Position numbers and translations under genes: made by a program | Shown here: positions 19,563-28,903 of the stretch, one piece after another | How the letters are laid out: each line of letters begins with the position of its first letter | Numbering within the stretch: the first letter of the stretch is position 1 | From: Candidatus Methylacidiphilales bacterium | GTDB taxonomy: Bacteria > Verrucomicrobiota > Verrucomicrobiia > Methylacidiphilales > JAAUTS01 | Direction: 5' to 3' | Assembly (NCBI GenBank): GCA_028713655.1 | Contig: JAQTNW010000011.1 | Location: 1-64,000 of the forward strand | Length of the DNA: 64,000 nt | The notes under the pieces: generated by a model | Told to the model about the DNA's origin: nothing | Seen by the model: only the letters and a program-made list of their open reading frames with translations | Databases searched by the model: none

Positions 19563-20789
19563 CTAATCCTTCCCAGGGCCAAATTCGCTTGTGTGGTGAT
19601 TGCGCGCCGCGCCGATCTCGATTTCAGGCCCCGCCTCGGGATACTCGTAGATGTCCCCTTTGTAATTGCGCAGCAGGATTCTTTCGCCCGTGCGGGCCAC
19701 AATGTAATCCGGATTCAACGGGATTTTCCCGCCGCCGCCCGGTCCGTCCACCACATATTGCGGAATGGCATAACCCGTCGTAAATCCGCGCAGTTTATCC
19801 ATGATCTCCAGCCCCTCCTGGATCGTCGTGCGCAGATGCGCCGAGCCGCGGATCAAATCACATTGGTAAAGATAATAGGGGCGCACACGGCACATCAGAA
19901 GCTTGTGCAAAAGCTCCTTCAGGACATCCGCATCGTCGTTGACTCCGCGCAGCAGCACGGCCTGGTTCCCCAGGGGAATGCCGGCGTCCGACAATCGGCC
20001 CAGGGCGTCGCGGACCTCGCTGGTTAGTTCCTTTGGATGGTTGCTATGGATGCTGATCCACAGCGGATGGTATTTTTTCAGCATCGCGCACAACTCGGGC
20101 GTGATGCGTTGCGGCAGGAAAATAGGCACCCTCGAACCGATCCGGACAAATTCGATGTGCGGAATCCTGCGCACGCGCGAAAGCAGGCTTTCCAGCTTGG
20201 CGTCCGACAACAACAACGGGTCCCCGCCCGAAAACAGCACATCGCGGATCTCTTCATGCTTTTCCAAATAACGGAAGGCCTCCTCAAAGTCCGTCTCCAA
20301 TTCCTGCTCCCCGACACCGCTGACCACCCGGCTCCGCGTGCAATAACGGCAATAGGAAGCGCAGCGATCCGTCACCAGAAACAAAACACGGTCTGGATAG
20401 CGGTGAACCAGGCCGGGCACCGGCATCATCGAGTCCTCCCCGCAGGGGTCCGCCATCTCTTCCCGCAAATAGGTGGATTCCTCCAGCCGGGGAATCACCT
20501 GTCGGCGGATCGGGCAGTCGGGGTCATTCACATCAATCAGATTGAAAAAATGAGGCGTGATCGACATCGCGAGCTTGCTGCCCGTCAAAATGATCCCGGC
20601 GCGTTCTTCCGGAGTCAGGCCCATATACCGCTCCAACTCTTCCAGAGAGTTGATGCGATGGCGCAATTGCCAGCCCCAGTCGTTCCAGTCTGTGGGAGAG
20701 ACGGAACCCCAAAAACCGGGGTATGATGAATTAAAACGTATCCTGCTCAATTCGAGTTGAAGGTTAGCTGTGTTAAGGATATCCCTCAC
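19563..20789 (-). CDS. kamA: Lysine 2,3-aminomutase family radical SAM protein
   Basis: 408 aa PLP- and radical-SAM enzyme converting L-lysine to beta-lysine. The cluster motif is CASYCRYCTR (CxxxCxxC). The PLP lysine lies in VVDGPGGGGKIP near the C-terminus. YQCDL and the VVD aspartate match the two acidic residues that read the lysine side-chain amine in KamA, which argues against glutamate 2,3-aminomutase. The extended C-terminal region argues against the shorter EpmB that modifies EF-P. Product use (beta-lysine osmolyte or lysine catabolism) is not evident from neighbours. Confidence 0.85.
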   Translation of the reverse strand: MRDILNTANLQLELSRIRFNSSYPGFWGSVSPTDWNDWGWQLRHRINSLEELERYMGLTPEERAGIILTGSKLAMSITPHFFNLIDVNDPDCPIRRQVIPRLEESTYLREEMADPCGEDSMMPVPGLVHRYPDRVLFLVTDRCASYCRYCTRSRVVSGVGEQELETDFEEAFRYLEKHEEIRDVLFSGGDPLLLSDAKLESLLSRVRRIPHIEFVRIGSRVPIFLPQRITPELCAMLKKYHPLWISIHSNHPKELTSEVRDALGRLSDAGIPLGNQAVLLRGVNDDADVLKELLHKLLMCRVRPYYLYQCDLIRGSAHLRTTIQEGLEIMDKLRGFTTGYAIPQYVVDGPGGGGKIPLNPDYIVARTGERILLRNYKGDIYEYPEAGPEIEIGAARNHHTSEFGPGKD

Positions 20790-20914
20790 TTTGCCGTTGT
20801 CAAATTTGCGGCAGCAGAAAAATAGGGGTTTGGATAAAAATATAAGATATTGAATACAAATGAGTTACAAGTAATGCATTGCGCAGTCCGGGTTTTGGGT
20901 TCACTTTTAATGCT

Positions 20915-21166
20915 ATGAACAACGTTCAACCCAGGCTTTATGTCAAGGAGGGCTGCCCTTGGTGCCACGAGGCCTCCGAATTCCTGGATCGGCATAAAAT
21001 TCCCTACGAGAGAATTGTTGTCACGGGCGACCACACCGCCATGAATGAGATGGTCAAGGTCTCAGGCCAGAGCAAAGCCCCGACACTGCGCTGGAATGGC
21101 AAGGTGCTGGCGGATTTTGGTGTAGAGGAGCTTGAAGCTTTTCTGAAAAAGGAGGGCGCAATTTAA
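20915..21166 (+). CDS. Glutaredoxin-like thiol-disulfide protein
   Basis: 83 aa from the ATG at 20915, where the thioredoxin-fold beta strand begins; an upstream in-frame start would only add an unconserved tail. The active site is CPWC (residues about 14-17). The cis-Pro region is KAPTLRWNG, and DFGVEELEAFL forms the last helix. Likely reduces protein disulfides or glutathione/other low-molecular thiol mixed disulfides in the cytosol. Followed by the reductase gene after 39 nt on the same strand. Confidence 0.87.
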   Translation: MNNVQPRLYVKEGCPWCHEASEFLDRHKIPYERIVVTGDHTAMNEMVKVSGQSKAPTLRWNGKVLADFGVEELEAFLKKEGAI

Positions 21167-21205
21167 CCTCTTGCAGCCCGGTAACCGCCTCCTACCATCG
21201 GAGGC

Positions 21206-22195
21206 ATGTCAGACAACCTGGTCGCCCGCTATTCTGTCAACGGAAACCCCGTTGAAGTGCTTGAAATCGTCAACGAACCCCAGCCACAGCCGTCTTCCGG
21301 TGAAATTCTCATCGAGATGCTCTATGCCTCCATCAATCCTTCCGACATCAACATGCTCGAAGGCACCTACGGCATCAAAGCCACCCTCCCGGCCATCGCA
21401 GGCAATGAAGGCTGCGGCAAGGTACTGTCCCTCGGCAGCGGCGTAACGGGATTCAAAACAGGCGACCTCGTCAAACCCCCCGCCTCGCGCGGAACCTGGC
21501 GGCAACGCCTCACCTGCCCCGCAAGCGAATGCATCCGCCTGCCCGAATCTCTTTCACCCGAAAATGCGTCGATGATCTACGTCAATCCGCCCACCGCCTG
21601 GCGGATGCTGCACGACACCGTCAAATTGCAACCGGGTGAATGGGTCATCCAAAACGCCGCGAATTCGGCCGTGGGCCGTTCCGTCATCCAAATCGCCAAA
21701 GCCCTCGGCTGGCGCACGATCAACCTGGTCCGCCGCGAAGAACTCGTTTCCGAACTCCGGGAACTCGGGGGCGATATCGTGGCGGTCGAAGACCCGGATC
21801 TTTCCAAAAAAATCAAGGAATGGACCGGAGGGAAGCCGCCACGCCTGGCGCTGAATGCGGTCGGCGGCGACAGCGCTTCACTCCTGGCCAAATGCCTGGC
21901 CGACGGCGGCCATCATGTGACCTACGGCGCGATGTCGAAACAACCCCTGAAGCTCTCCAACGGGTTTCTGATTTTCAAAAACATCACATTTCACGGATTT
22001 TGGATGACGCGCTGGTACAAAAACGCAGCGGCTGCCGAACGCGACGCGCTGTTCAACGAACTGGCCATGCTCTTCGCCGCTGGGAAACTTAAAATCGCCA
22101 TCGACAAAATTTTTCCGCTGGCCGAAGCCAAGACGGCTGTCGGTGCGGCCTTGCAGGAAAAACGCGGCGGGAAGATTTTGTTAAAGCTCAATTGA
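21206..22195 (+). CDS. MDR-superfamily oxidoreductase, MECR/ETR-like 2-enoyl thioester reductase
   Basis: 329 aa. N-terminal GroES-like domain (INPSDINMLEGTYG, AGNEGCGKVLSLG) followed by a Rossmann domain at PGEWVIQNAANSAVGRSVIQIAK (begins about residue 140). There are no catalytic zinc ligands, and the N-terminal SDINMLEGTYG pattern with NPPTAWRML is that of mitochondrial MECR/ETR1 trans-2-enoyl reductases rather than alcohol dehydrogenases. Likely NADPH-dependent reduction of a 2-enoyl thioester or similar quinone substrate. Confidence 0.8.
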   Translation: MSDNLVARYSVNGNPVEVLEIVNEPQPQPSSGEILIEMLYASINPSDINMLEGTYGIKATLPAIAGNEGCGKVLSLGSGVTGFKTGDLVKPPASRGTWRQRLTCPASECIRLPESLSPENASMIYVNPPTAWRMLHDTVKLQPGEWVIQNAANSAVGRSVIQIAKALGWRTINLVRREELVSELRELGGDIVAVEDPDLSKKIKEWTGGKPPRLALNAVGGDSASLLAKCLADGGHHVTYGAMSKQPLKLSNGFLIFKNITFHGFWMTRWYKNAAAAERDALFNELAMLFAAGKLKIAIDKIFPLAEAKTAVGAALQEKRGGKILLKLN

Positions 22196-22204
22196 TAGCA
22201 AAAG

Positions 22205-22228
22205 ACTTTTTTACAGGAAGATCGCAAA
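22205..22228 (+). repeat. 24-bp dispersed repeat, copy 1
   Basis: The 24 nt beginning GACTTTTTTACAGG and ending GATCGCAA recur as an exact reverse complement at 23946-23969 and, with one mismatch over 22 nt, at 25649-25670. CGCAAAGG-type spacer sequence follows each. Confidence 0.7.
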
Positions 22229-22320
22229 GGACACAAAGACATTGAAGGTTGCGCCACCATTGATCCATCCCCCTGACAAGGGGGTTTGTGTTTTTGATCT
22301 AAAAATGAGGCTGTAAGAAT

Positions 22321-23790
22321 ATGAAATCCAAAAAATGGCTCTTCCGATCCGGCATTGTTCTTCTGGCCTTCATTGTTCTGATCGCGCTCTTCTATGCCGA
22401 GGAGGATTGGCGCGGGGCTCGCGAATGGGCGCGGGTGGAAAAGGAACTGCGCGCCAAGGGCGAACGACTGACCCTGGACGAACTTCTCCCGCCGCCGGTG
22501 CCCGACGAGCAAAACGTGGCCGCCGCGCCAATTTTCAAGGAACTCTTTCCCGACAATAAAGATGCGCGGCTTCTTAAATTAAAACTCACTCCACTTCCCG
22601 GCAAAAAAATGCCTTCGCTTGCCACTGATAACAGGGATGTTGATTTGACAGCCTGGCAGGAGGCTTTGACCGGTGTCCGCAACGAAAAGACCGCAGCTCA
22701 GGACATACTTAAATATCTTTCGCAGTACGACAGCTTGACTGAAGAACTTCGAGTCGCATTGGACCGCCCCTATGCCCAATGGCCATTCAATAAAAAAGAC
22801 CCCTATGCAACCCAAGTTCCTCATGTGGGCGTCGTACTCAATACAGCAAAAGTGCTGGCACTGTCAGCAGGGGCGGAGCAAAAAATTGGAAACAGCGACA
22901 AGGCGCTTCATGACTTAAAACTCATTTTCCGACTCTGCGATTCCGCATGTTCAAACAGAACACTGATAGGTCATTTGGTTGCTCTGGTCACAGACAGCAT
23001 CGGATTGGGAATGTTTCAGACGGGATTATTCGAGCATTCATGGTCTGATACCCAACTCGCCGAAGTCCAAACCCTGCTTCACAACAAAACTCCGTTACTA
23101 ACTTATCAAGAATCTTTCCGTATCGAGCGGGCAAGTTTCAACCAATACACTCGCCTGCCCTCCGAAGAGCAAGCAAATCTCTTTTCATCCATCCCCGACG
23201 AGTCCAATACCAAACCTCAAACGAATGTTATTTCATTCCCCTATCTGTTTTTGCGGCTCAGACCTCAAGGCTGGACTGATTTTGACCGCGCATTCGGAAA
23301 CGAAACCATCCAAAAGTACTATATTGCCGCAATTGATCCTAAGAATCATCGAGTATTCCCATCTATGATTCGCGCTGAAAATCATCTAGTTGCCGACTCT
23401 CGAAGAAATCTCCTGCTTACAGCGTGCTACCGCCTTTACAGCACTATTTTAATCCTCCCCGCGTTGGATGGAATAGTCATTCGCACAAGCCAGTATCAAA
23501 CCCTGCTTTCCGAGGCTGATATTGTCTGTGCGTTGGAACGCTACCGGCTGAAATACCACACCCTGCCCGACTCGCTCCAGGCTCTCGTTCCGGCCTATCT
23601 CGACAGCGTTCCGCACGACATCATCAACGGCCAGCCGCTCATCTACAAACGCGTCGGGGAGCAGGATTTTATTCTTTACTCAGTGGGCTGGAATGAAAAA
23701 GACGACGGCGGAGTCGTGAATAAAAAGCACAAGGACCAGGGCGACTGGGTCTGGGCTTCCAAGCCCGAGCTCTATCACACTGTGGAATAA
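22321..23790 (+). CDS. Membrane-anchored protein of unknown function
   Basis: 489 aa. A single hydrophobic helix at residues about 8-25 (FRSGIVLLAFIVLIALFY) anchors a long soluble region, probably periplasmic. The segment from about 395 (DIVCALERYRLKYHTLPDSLQALVP) resembles the pilin/secretin-associated tail common in Verrucomicrobia and Planctomycetes proteins that recognise an ALERYRL..G.YP.sL..LvP pattern. No catalytic motif seen. The middle third is AT-richer than its ends. It is flanked on both sides by copies of the 24-bp repeat. A real gene, function unknown. Confidence 0.75.
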   Translation: MKSKKWLFRSGIVLLAFIVLIALFYAEEDWRGAREWARVEKELRAKGERLTLDELLPPPVPDEQNVAAAPIFKELFPDNKDARLLKLKLTPLPGKKMPSLATDNRDVDLTAWQEALTGVRNEKTAAQDILKYLSQYDSLTEELRVALDRPYAQWPFNKKDPYATQVPHVGVVLNTAKVLALSAGAEQKIGNSDKALHDLKLIFRLCDSACSNRTLIGHLVALVTDSIGLGMFQTGLFEHSWSDTQLAEVQTLLHNKTPLLTYQESFRIERASFNQYTRLPSEEQANLFSSIPDESNTKPQTNVISFPYLFLRLRPQGWTDFDRAFGNETIQKYYIAAIDPKNHRVFPSMIRAENHLVADSRRNLLLTACYRLYSTILILPALDGIVIRTSQYQTLLSEADIVCALERYRLKYHTLPDSLQALVPAYLDSVPHDIINGQPLIYKRVGEQDFILYSVGWNEKDDGGVVNKKHKDQGDWVWASKPELYHTVE

Positions 23791-23945
23791 CAAAAACCGT
23801 TTCGCGCCAAGAACGCCAAGCGCGCTAAGCGGTTGCTTGTATTAAATCCAAAAAAATCTGTTTTGGATTTTCTTTGCGCCTTTTGCGCCTTTTCGCGGCC
23901 AACTTTGTTCCAGTTTTCGGTTTTTAAGTTTCTCTTCGCGTTCCA

Positions 23946-23969
23946 TTGCGATCTTCCTGTAAAAAAGTC
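23946..23969 (-). repeat. 24-bp dispersed repeat, copy 2
   Basis: Exact reverse complement of 22205-22228, in the 215-nt gap between two convergent genes. The same gap holds GCGCC-rich low-complexity sequence (23800-23900, GCGCCAAGAACGCC and TTGCGCCTTTTGCGCC) that could fold on itself. Confidence 0.7.
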
Positions 23970-24005
23970 TTCTGCTTTCAGTTTCTGAATTCTGCATTCT
24001 GAATT

Positions 24006-25430
24006 CTACATTTCCTGTGCGATCTCCTCAGCCGGATAAGTCACAATCTCCGCCAGGGTCGGATGATAATGCGGGATCTTCAAAAATTCCCCCACTGTCG
24101 CGCGGTAGTGCATCGCCACGGCAAACTCATGAATCAAGTCCGACGCATGCGGCCCCACAATCTGCGCGCCCAAAATTTCGCCCTTTTTCGCATCGGCAAT
24201 GATCTTAACAAACCCGTCCTCCGCCCCCATGATCATCGATTTTCCATGGTCGTTGAACGGATACTTCGCCACCCGAACCACCCTGCCCGCTTGCGCGGCT
24301 TCCTTTTCCGACATCCCAATGGCCGCCAACTCGGGTTCGGTGAAAACCACCTCCATTTTCAGGCGGTAATCCATTTTTTCCAGACGTTTCTCTCCCTCGC
24401 CCTTCAACAATCTCACGGCGTTGCGCGCCGCTGTTTCCCCCTGCGCAATGGCCGTGTGCACCACTTCGTACGGCCCGCAGACATCGCCCGCGGCAAAAAT
24501 GTGAGACCGGCTGCTCTGCATCGTCCGTGAAATTTTCACCGCGCCCTGCTCAATCTTCACCCCGGCCTTTTCAAGCCCCAACGCGGCTATCGCAGGCCTC
24601 CGGCCCAGGGCATACAGGATTTCCTGCACTTCCACCGACATCAATTTGCCACCCTTGCGAAAGACGACTTTCTTGCCTTTGCCTGACTTCTCAATCTTAA
24701 CCAATTCCGTGTCCAAATGGACCTTCATGCCTTCCTTCGCAAACACATCGGTCAACACGCCGGCCAGATCGGCATCCTGCGATCTCAGCACCTGCCGGCT
24801 GCGCTGGATCAACGTCGTCTTGACACCAAGATGATGGAAATATTGCGCGAATTCCAACGCAACGGCCCCGCCTCCCAATACCGCGATGCTTTTCAGCGGC
24901 TTGTCCAAATGGATGGCTTCGTCGCTGGTGATAAACCCCGTTTCCCTCAATCCGGGAATATCCCGCACCGCCACCTCCGAGCCCGTTGCCAGCACGAAAG
25001 TTTTTCCCCTCACGATTTTTTTCCCGCCGCCTTTCAACCGGATTTCAAGCGTGTTGGCATCGACAAACGACGCCATCCCGCGGATAAAGTCGAAATTGCC
25101 CTTTTCCAATTGACCCCGGCGATGCCCGGCAAAGTCCTCAATCAGACGGTTTTTGCGCGCAATGATTTTTTTCCAGTTGGCCGAGGGCTTTGAGGCTGAC
25201 AATCCGAATTCGCCAGCCCGGCGGATGGCCTGAAGACGGTGGGCGGATTCCAGCAGAGCCTTGGTCGGCATGCAGCCGCGGAGGATGCACAAACCACCCA
25301 CTTGGGTTCCACCCTCGATGACAGCGGTTCTGGCCCCGAATGCCACTGCGCTGCGCGCCGCCGCATAGCCGCCGCTGCCCCCGCCAATGACGACAACGTC
25401 GTATTCCTTGATACCCTGTAAGCTCGTCAT
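24006..25430 (-). CDS. Pyridine nucleotide-disulfide oxidoreductase (dihydrolipoyl dehydrogenase/MerA-like)
   Basis: 474 aa from the ATG at 25430. FAD motif VVVIGGGSGGYAAA, redox cysteines in GGLCILRGCMPTKA (CxxxxC), NAD motif SIAVLGGGAVALEF, second FAD motif SHIFAAGDVCG. The dimer-interface catalytic His-Glu is in HYHPTLAEIVTYPAEE, close to the HAHPTxxE of lipoamide dehydrogenases. No 2-oxoacid dehydrogenase genes are nearby and no heavy-metal domain is fused, so the substrate (lipoyl protein, mercury or other disulfide) is open. Confidence 0.85.
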   Translation of the reverse strand: MTSLQGIKEYDVVVIGGGSGGYAAARSAVAFGARTAVIEGGTQVGGLCILRGCMPTKALLESAHRLQAIRRAGEFGLSASKPSANWKKIIARKNRLIEDFAGHRRGQLEKGNFDFIRGMASFVDANTLEIRLKGGGKKIVRGKTFVLATGSEVAVRDIPGLRETGFITSDEAIHLDKPLKSIAVLGGGAVALEFAQYFHHLGVKTTLIQRSRQVLRSQDADLAGVLTDVFAKEGMKVHLDTELVKIEKSGKGKKVVFRKGGKLMSVEVQEILYALGRRPAIAALGLEKAGVKIEQGAVKISRTMQSSRSHIFAAGDVCGPYEVVHTAIAQGETAARNAVRLLKGEGEKRLEKMDYRLKMEVVFTEPELAAIGMSEKEAAQAGRVVRVAKYPFNDHGKSMIMGAEDGFVKIIADAKKGEILGAQIVGPHASDLIHEFAVAMHYRATVGEFLKIPHYHPTLAEIVTYPAEEIAQEM

Positions 25431-25761
25431 GGTAAAAACATTTAACGCAAAGGGCACAAGACGCAAAGCCGCAAAAGAAACTTATTTTTAACCACGGTTG
25501 AATCGGATAAGCGCGAAGGTGAAAGCAGCAACTTGAAACTGAAAACCTGCCTGTCTGCCATAGCCTACTCGGCCTCCACAACCTTGGTGGCGAAGCTGGA
25601 AAATCTGAAATTTAAATTACACAGAGGTGATTTGCCACAGTGTTACTCTGCGATCTCCCTGTAAAAAAGTGTTTGCGCCTTGGCGTCTTATGTTCGCACA
25701 CCGGACGAATCCGTCCTTTGGAGGACCCTTGGCGTTAGGAACGTGTTCTTTTATTCACTAT
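25431..25761. other. Gene-free stretch with a degenerate repeat copy
   Basis: 331 nt between the disulfide reductase start and the acetyltransferase stop. It holds ACGCAAAGGGCAC/GACGCAAAG low-complexity sequence (25443-25470) and the third copy of the dispersed repeat. No ORF with coding character and no RNA structure were recognised. Confidence 0.5.
25649..25670 (-). repeat. 24-bp dispersed repeat, copy 3 (degenerate)
   Basis: TGCGATCTCCCTGTAAAAAA and the two following bases match copy 2 with a single substitution. It lies in the gap downstream of the acetyltransferase gene. Confidence 0.6.
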
Positions 25762-26310
25762 TCAGGCAAATTGCTTGAGCACCGGCATTTCCTCAACCCG
25801 TTCGCGGCGGCTGGTGAATTTCGTGTAAAGAAACTTGCAGGCGGGGACATTGCTGCGCGTGACAACCGAGGCGGTATCCAGGCCTTCATCGGCCAGCAAT
25901 TTCAGGCTTTGCCAGAGCAACGCCGTTCCGGCCCCGCGGCAGCGGTATTCTTCCATCACGCAAATTCCGCTCACCAATTGGCGCGGCGCGGTGGGATCGG
26001 TCAGCAAGGCGCTGGCCCCGATGATGCGTTTGCCATCCTCCACAATCAAAACCCGGAAGTCCTTTTCGCCCATGCCCTTGAGAATGGCCTCCTTCAATTC
26101 GGCCAATCGCTCCAGGCTGGCGATGCCCCAGGCCAGCTCAGCCAGATAGGAGCGTTCTACAACATTGTAAACTTCCTCCCGCTCATCCTCCTCGGCCTTT
26201 CTTATTACGAATCCGCCGTTCAGTTTCGGTTCCTTTGCCGGCAGACTTTTGAGTTCCCAACTAAAACGAATCCAATCAGGCTTGTACATCCAGTAAAGTT
26301 TGTAACGCAA
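25762..26310 (-). CDS. GNAT family N-acetyltransferase
   Basis: 182 aa. The acetyl-CoA-binding motif A is VMEEYRCRGAGTALL (R-x-x-G-x-G/A around residues 130-144), preceded by the beta strand ISGICV-type region and followed by a TRSNVPACKFLYTKF segment like that ending GNAT domains. The first 60 residues (KLYWMYKPDWIRFSWELKSLPAKE) are unusual. Acceptor substrate unknown. Confidence 0.8.
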   Translation of the reverse strand: MRYKLYWMYKPDWIRFSWELKSLPAKEPKLNGGFVIRKAEEDEREEVYNVVERSYLAELAWGIASLERLAELKEAILKGMGEKDFRVLIVEDGKRIIGASALLTDPTAPRQLVSGICVMEEYRCRGAGTALLWQSLKLLADEGLDTASVVTRSNVPACKFLYTKFTSRRERVEEMPVLKQFA

Positions 26311-26417
26311 TTAACAATTGGCAAGGGTTTTCCTTAAAACAACCGCCGCGCCTGTGCATAACCTAAAGCGCCAAAAATGGTTTTGCAGATATCACACCAT
26401 CCATTACCTTAGCCTGC

Positions 26418-27278
26418 ATGTCTCACAGACTCCTGGAAAATCACGCCGCTTCTTTTTCTTGTCTGCAGGCAGGAAAGCAAGTGCTGGGGGCATGCAGGCT
26501 ATTGCGCCTTATCTTCATCGCCTTCTGCCTCCTTGCTTTTACGGCAAGCTCCCGCGCTGTACCGGAGCTTCCTCCCCTCAAGGTCGGCATGGAACTTTCC
26601 TATCCGCCGTTCGAAATGACCGATGTCCAGGGCCGCCCCTCGGGCGTGAGCGTTGAGTTGGCGCAAGCCCTGGGCCATAGCCTGCAGCGCAGCGTCGAGA
26701 TCCAAAACACTTCCTTTGACGGCCTCATCCCCGCCCTTCAAACAAAAAAAATCGACCTCGTCATTTCGTCCATGACGGCCACGCCCGAACGCGCCACGGC
26801 GATTGATTTTTCCGAGCCCTACCTCACCACGGGGCTCTGCCTTCTCGTTCCGAAATCTTCCGGCTTGCAAACTGCCTCCGATCTCGAACAGCCCGGGAAA
26901 AGAATTGCCGTAAAAAAAGGCACCACGGGACATCTGTTTGCCAGCAAACGCTTTCCCAAGGCCCAGATTCTGGTTTTCGACAAGGAATCCGCCGCAGTGC
27001 TTGAAGTTTCCCAAGGCAAGGCGGACGCTTTTATTTACGACCAGATGTCGGTTTTTGAACACTGGCAGAAGGACCCGGCGCATCTCAAAGCCATCCTCAC
27101 CCCCATTCAAACCGAATTCTGGGCCATCGGCCTGCGCAAAAACGATCCTTTGAAAGCGCGCATCAACGCCTTCCTGGCGGATTTTCGCAGGCAGGGCGGT
27201 TTTGAAAAATTGGGAGACAAATACCTGAAACAACAAAAGGACGCTTTCAAGGAACTCGGCATTCCGTTTGTGTTTTGA
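26418..27278 (+). CDS. Periplasmic amino-acid-type solute-binding protein
   Basis: 286 aa, SBP family 3. The signal region is long (residues 1-47; hydrophobic core LLRLIFIAFCLLAFTAS, cleavage near SRA-VPE). The mature part starts LKVGMELSYPPFEM, then VELAQALG, LIPALQTKKIDLVISSMTATPERATAIDFSEPY, the hallmark of amino acid ABC transporter or receptor binding proteins. No permease or ATPase gene adjoins, so it may serve a distant transporter. Solute unknown. Confidence 0.87.
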   Translation: MSHRLLENHAASFSCLQAGKQVLGACRLLRLIFIAFCLLAFTASSRAVPELPPLKVGMELSYPPFEMTDVQGRPSGVSVELAQALGHSLQRSVEIQNTSFDGLIPALQTKKIDLVISSMTATPERATAIDFSEPYLTTGLCLLVPKSSGLQTASDLEQPGKRIAVKKGTTGHLFASKRFPKAQILVFDKESAAVLEVSQGKADAFIYDQMSVFEHWQKDPAHLKAILTPIQTEFWAIGLRKNDPLKARINAFLADFRRQGGFEKLGDKYLKQQKDAFKELGIPFVF

Positions 27279-27426
27279 TGCGGCATATCCTTGTTCGTGA
27301 GCCAAAATGAGCCCCCGCCCTCCGTAGTTGCGGGCTTGCCATCAGCGGATTCAAACCTATCCTTTTCCCCATAAGAGCGGCGCCTGTCCAAACCAAGCCG
27401 GGCACGCTCATTCAACCCTGCATATT

Positions 27427-28056
27427 ATGAGCAAATATATTCTCGGCGGAATCGGGCTGATTATTGCCGCAATCGTGCTTCTGGGCCTGGTCCTTGCCGG
27501 CTGGGCGGTGGGTAGTTATAACAGTATGGTAGGCCTCAAACAGGGCGTGGATGCCCAGTGGGCCGAGGTCCAAAACCAATACCAACGCCGCGCCGACCTG
27601 ATTCCCAATCTCGTCCAGACCGTTTCCGGCGCTGCCAATTTCGAGAAATCGACCCTGACGGACATCATCCAGGCCCGCGCCAGCGTCGGCCAGATGCGCC
27701 TCGACCCGAATCAGGCCCCCTCCGATCCAGCCAAGCTCCAGGCCTTTGAACAAGCCCAGGCCGGGCTGGGAAATGCGCTGTCCCGCCTTCTGGTCGTTTC
27801 CGAACGCTACCCCGAATTGAAAGCCAATGAGAATTTCCAAAACCTGCAGGCGCAATTGGAAGGCACGGAAAACCGGATCACCACCGCCCGCAATCATTTC
27901 AACGTGGCAGCCCAAAGCTACAACACAGCCGTCCAGCAATTCCCCGGAGTTGTCCTGGCGGGAATGTTCGGGTTCACGCCGCGGCCTTATTTCCAGGCAA
28001 AAGAAGGCAACGAAGTTCCCCCGCCCGTGCATTTTGATTTCAACAGCCGCAAATAA
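27427..28056 (+). CDS. lemA: LemA family membrane protein
   Basis: 209 aa. An N-terminal helix (YILGGIGLIIAAIVLLGLVLAGW) is followed by a long helical-bundle domain with the LemA signature (VDAQWAEVQNQYQRRADLIPNLVQTV, RLLVVSERYPELKANENF, EGTENRI, FNVAAQSYN). The protein ends with a PRPYFQAKEG segment typical of the family. The cellular role is poorly defined; LemA is regularly next to TPM-domain proteins, as here. ATG at 27427 chosen because the helix starts directly after it. Confidence 0.92.
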   Translation: MSKYILGGIGLIIAAIVLLGLVLAGWAVGSYNSMVGLKQGVDAQWAEVQNQYQRRADLIPNLVQTVSGAANFEKSTLTDIIQARASVGQMRLDPNQAPSDPAKLQAFEQAQAGLGNALSRLLVVSERYPELKANENFQNLQAQLEGTENRITTARNHFNVAAQSYNTAVQQFPGVVLAGMFGFTPRPYFQAKEGNEVPPPVHFDFNSRK

Positions 28057-28083
28057 TGCCACTGCCACGATGAATTTTTAATC

Positions 28084-28872
28084 ATGAGTTTGCGATTAAT
28101 CATTCATAGGGCTTTCCTTGCACGGATTGCGTTATTTGCCACCCTTCTCTTGAGTGTCGGCGCCGGATCTGCGCTCCACGCCCAGAATCTTCCACCCAAG
28201 CCTCTTCGCTATTTCAACGACCAGGCAGGCGTCGTGGACACGGCAACCGCAACAGCCATCAACCAGCAACTCGTCGATTTTGAGCGCAGCACGTCAAATC
28301 AGATCGTGGTCGCGATTTATCCCCGGCTGCCCGAGGGCGCGGAAATCGCCCAGTACGCGACCGACACGTTTAACACCTGGGGCGTGGGCCAAAAAGGCCG
28401 CGATAACGGCGCGGTTCTTTTTGTTTTCGTCCAGGACCATAAAATGTTCATCAGCACCGGCCGCGGACTGGAAGGCGCGCTGCCCGACGCCATTTGCAAG
28501 ACCATTATCACCCGCGAAATTGCGCCGCGCTTCCGGCAAAACGATTATTCCGGCGGAATTCGGGCCGGGGTCAACGCGATGCTGGCCGCCACCAAGGGCG
28601 AGTATCACGGCACCGGACAGACGCGGGCGGAGCAACGTACTTCTGGCAATAGCGGTTTTCCGCCGATACTTGGCCTTCTGCTGATACTTTTTTTCATTAT
28701 AGCCATTCTCCCTAGGCTGGGAGGCGGTTCGCCCTTCATTTATACCGGCAGCAGTTATGGAAGAAGTGGCGGTGGAGGCTGGGGAGGAGGATTCGGCGGC
28801 GGGGGTGGTGGCGGTGGATTCAGCGGGGGTGGCGGCTGTTCCGGAGGCGGAGGCGCAGGCGGCGGCTGGTGA
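28084..28872 (+). CDS. TPM-domain (YgcG-like) membrane protein
   Basis: 262 aa. Signal-type helix (residues about 10-35), TPM domain (about 40-175: YFNDQAGVVDTATATAIN, QIVVAIYPRLPEG, GVGQKGRDNGAVLFV, ISTGRGLEGALPD), a second membrane helix (ILGLLLILFFIIAILPRL) and a glycine-rich tail of about 45 residues ending GGGW. Such proteins were first linked to photosystem repair phosphatase TLP18.3 in plants; the bacterial role is unclear. Follows lemA by 27 nt. Confidence 0.9.
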   Translation: MSLRLIIHRAFLARIALFATLLLSVGAGSALHAQNLPPKPLRYFNDQAGVVDTATATAINQQLVDFERSTSNQIVVAIYPRLPEGAEIAQYATDTFNTWGVGQKGRDNGAVLFVFVQDHKMFISTGRGLEGALPDAICKTIITREIAPRFRQNDYSGGIRAGVNAMLAATKGEYHGTGQTRAEQRTSGNSGFPPILGLLLILFFIIAILPRLGGGSPFIYTGSSYGRSGGGGWGGGFGGGGGGGGFSGGGGCSGGGGAGGGW

Positions 28873-28903
28873 TGCGATTTGCCAATCAGACGAGATCCAT
28901 CTC

